A stretch of 15,206 nt of DNA from Neptunomonas sp. (GTDB taxonomy: Bacteria > Pseudomonadota > Gammaproteobacteria > Pseudomonadales > Balneatricaceae), in contig SDWN01000210.1 in NCBI GenBank assembly GCA_004195305.1, positions 1 to 15,206 of the forward strand. The letters are read 5' to 3'. Of the stretch, positions 14,150 to 15,206 are shown one piece after another. Made by a program: the position numbers and the translations under genes. Under the pieces are notes generated by a model. The model was not told the origin of the DNA. It made no database searches and worked only from the letters and a program-made list of their open reading frames with translations. How positions within the stretch are numbered: the first letter of the stretch is position 1; each line of letters begins with the position of its first letter.

Positions 14150-14445
14150 AGCGTTTCTCCTGCTAGTGTGCCGTCGCTTTCATCGTGGTGATAAACCAGT
14201 GAAGTCGATAGTACGCCGGGCATGTTGTTGATTGTTTCCATAGTTTTAAGGGCGAATTTTTCACCGCCAAGCTCTTCGACGGTGACCACGAGGTTGCCCC
14301 CGTCACCCATGGCGTGAACTTCCACACCTTTGAGTTGATCCAGACTGGCGACGATTGCCGCGGTCTTGGCAGGAACCGTGCGTACCACCATGCCGGTGAT
14401 ATCGAACTGCTCCTGGGTGTCTTGCGGTTGGGACTGGGATTGCAT
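14146..14445 (-). CDS. napD: NapD, chaperone for the NapA signal peptide
   Basis: A small cytoplasmic ferredoxin-fold chaperone that binds the Tat signal of NapA and holds export until cofactor is loaded. The 99 residues contain the family pattern: ITGMVVRTVPAK near the start, the central GVEVHAMGDGGNLVVTVE, then TMETINNMPGVLSTSLVYHHDE near the end. It has an N-terminal Gln-rich extension of about 14 residues (QSQSQPQDTQEQ). Its first codon overlaps the napF stop by one base (TGATG) and its stop overlaps napA, an arrangement for tight coupling. Confidence 0.94.
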   Translation of the reverse strand: MQSQSQPQDTQEQFDITGMVVRTVPAKTAAIVASLDQLKGVEVHAMGDGGNLVVTVEELGGEKFALKTMETINNMPGVLSTSLVYHHDESDGTLAGETL

Positions 14446-15008
14446 CAGTTATCAGTCTCTTGAGGTCTGGTGGCGGTTGAATGGGATGGTAAAGGGTGAT
14501 TCAAATCGGGGTAAGCTGCGCGCTGTACGGAGATCGCCTGCGTTGGACAGACCGCGATGCAGGCACCGCAGCCATTGCACAGGTCGCTGCTGAGTACCGG
14601 GATTCCAACTCCGCCTGGTTGCATGGTTAACGTGATCGCTTCGGGTTCACATTGCTCGATACAGCTACGACAGACCACCTGTTGCCGGGTGATGCAGCGC
14701 TCATTGATGGCTACTTTATGCGACCAGGGATCGGTATCTACAGGGTTAAAAACGGCTGCTGCACAGCTGGCAACGCAGTCGCCACAAAAAGTGCACTCAC
14801 CCAGCTGGAAGTCGACTTCGGGAAAACCGCCCGAGCCTTTGATCAGGATCGCTTCGGGACAGTGCTGGATGCAGTCGCCACAACGGCTGCAGTCTTGGAT
14901 AAAGGCGGATTCAGCAACGCTCCAGGGTGGGCGTATCGGGAGGCGCTTGGCTCCGGTATCACCCCTTAGCCATTGGCGGCGGGAGGGGTTGAAGGCGATC
15001 TTTGACAT
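14445..15008 (-). CDS. napF: NapF, cytoplasmic ferredoxin-type maturation protein
   Basis: First gene of the operon. NapF interacts with NapA in the cytoplasm and is thought to help assemble its iron-sulfur centre. The 187 residues carry cysteine quartets C40/43/46/50, C72/75/78/82 and C144/147/150/154, plus a less regular set C105/113/116/120. The N-terminal FNPSRRQWLRG resembles other NapF proteins and is not a Tat signal with a hydrophobic region, consistent with a cytoplasmic location. AGGA lies about ten bases before the chosen ATG, which is the first in frame. It is slightly longer than E. coli NapF because of a C-terminal tail without cysteines. Confidence 0.93.
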   Translation of the reverse strand: MSKIAFNPSRRQWLRGDTGAKRLPIRPPWSVAESAFIQDCSRCGDCIQHCPEAILIKGSGGFPEVDFQLGECTFCGDCVASCAAAVFNPVDTDPWSHKVAINERCITRQQVVCRSCIEQCEPEAITLTMQPGGVGIPVLSSDLCNGCGACIAVCPTQAISVQRAAYPDLNHPLPSHSTATRPQETDN

Positions 15009-15079
15009 TAGTGGTCTGTCCTGACTAATTGAGTATCGATCTCTGCGCCGAGTATTTAAAAACTAGTCTAAATTCACTA

Positions 15080-15110
15080 AATATCAATTTCGTTATCTGA
15101 TGTTGATATT
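15080..15110. promoter_or_regulatory. Inverted repeat upstream of napF
   Basis: AATATCAA (15080-15087) and TTGATATT (15103-15110) are exact inverted arms separated by 15 bases. Each contains an ATCAA/TTGAT half-site like that of FNR, but the spacing is too wide for one FNR dimer. It lies about 70-100 bp before napF, where activator or repressor sites are expected. I could not place a convincing -35/-10 pair. Confidence 0.4.
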
Positions 15111-15185
15111 GCTACGCTGTCATACACGTTAGTTGTATTGACGCGTTGTTGGATTCGACTCTACCCCCATAGAATCGCCTTGTAT

Positions 15186-15199
15186 TTGACTTTCGTCAA
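15186..15199. promoter_or_regulatory. FNR/CRP-family palindrome upstream of nap
   Basis: TTGAC-TTTC-GTCAA is a perfect inverted repeat in the TTGAY-N4-RTCAA pattern recognised by FNR, Anr, FnrP and related oxygen- or nitric-oxide-responsive regulators. It lies about 180 bp upstream of napF, so it could act on nap from a distance or belong to a divergent gene beyond the window. No clear NarL/NarP heptamer pair was found. Confidence 0.5.
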
Positions 15200-15206
15200 G
15201 AACAGT

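Overview
The window looks like chromosomal DNA of a gammaproteobacterium able to respire nitrate. The strongest evidence is a complete periplasmic nitrate reductase operon in the order napF-D-A-G-H-B-C. A PrpE-type acyl-CoA synthetase, a MaoC-like hydratase, a GGDEF/EAL protein, a LOG-family nucleosidase and a standard endonuclease IV fit the same group. I cannot name the genus. Base composition is moderate and even, except for one AT-richer small gene near 8.4 kb.

Layout. Bases 1-83 hold the end of a repeat element cut by the window edge. Bases 117-2572 carry an acyl-CoA (propionyl-CoA) synthetase, a probable terminator and a MaoC-type hydratase, all on the plus strand. Bases 2692-5622 form a self-contained block. 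A GGDEF/EAL membrane protein (+) and a 99-residue protein of unknown function (-) face each other, and each is preceded in its own sense direction by a copy of the same structured leader of about 155-160 bp. Bases 5741-8199 hold LOG, a 95-residue hypothetical protein and endonuclease IV. Bases 8208-8814 are accessory: a 169-bp MITE-like element, a small Cys-rich gene with a terminator, and a 50-bp hairpin repeat in three tandem copies. Bases 8869-15008 (-) are the nap operon. Its control region, 15009-15206, contains a perfect FNR-type palindrome and a second dyad.

How the genes work together. NapF and NapD mature NapA. NapA exports through Tat and reduces nitrate in the periplasm using electrons from NapB, which is fed by the quinol dehydrogenase NapC and by the NapGH iron-sulfur module. 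The synthetase and the hydratase may share acyl-CoA metabolism. No 2-methylcitrate genes are visible here.

The most unusual signal is the duplicated leader. Over 145 aligned bases the two copies are about 91% identical. They retain three hairpins, and several of the differences preserve pairing only in the sense orientation. Each copy ends in an eight-codon reading frame (MEPICPSG) behind a perfect Shine-Dalgarno sequence, and the two frames differ by one synonymous base. I could not match it to a known riboswitch class, and it may be an undescribed cis-regulatory RNA shared by a cyclic-di-GMP enzyme and an unknown small protein.
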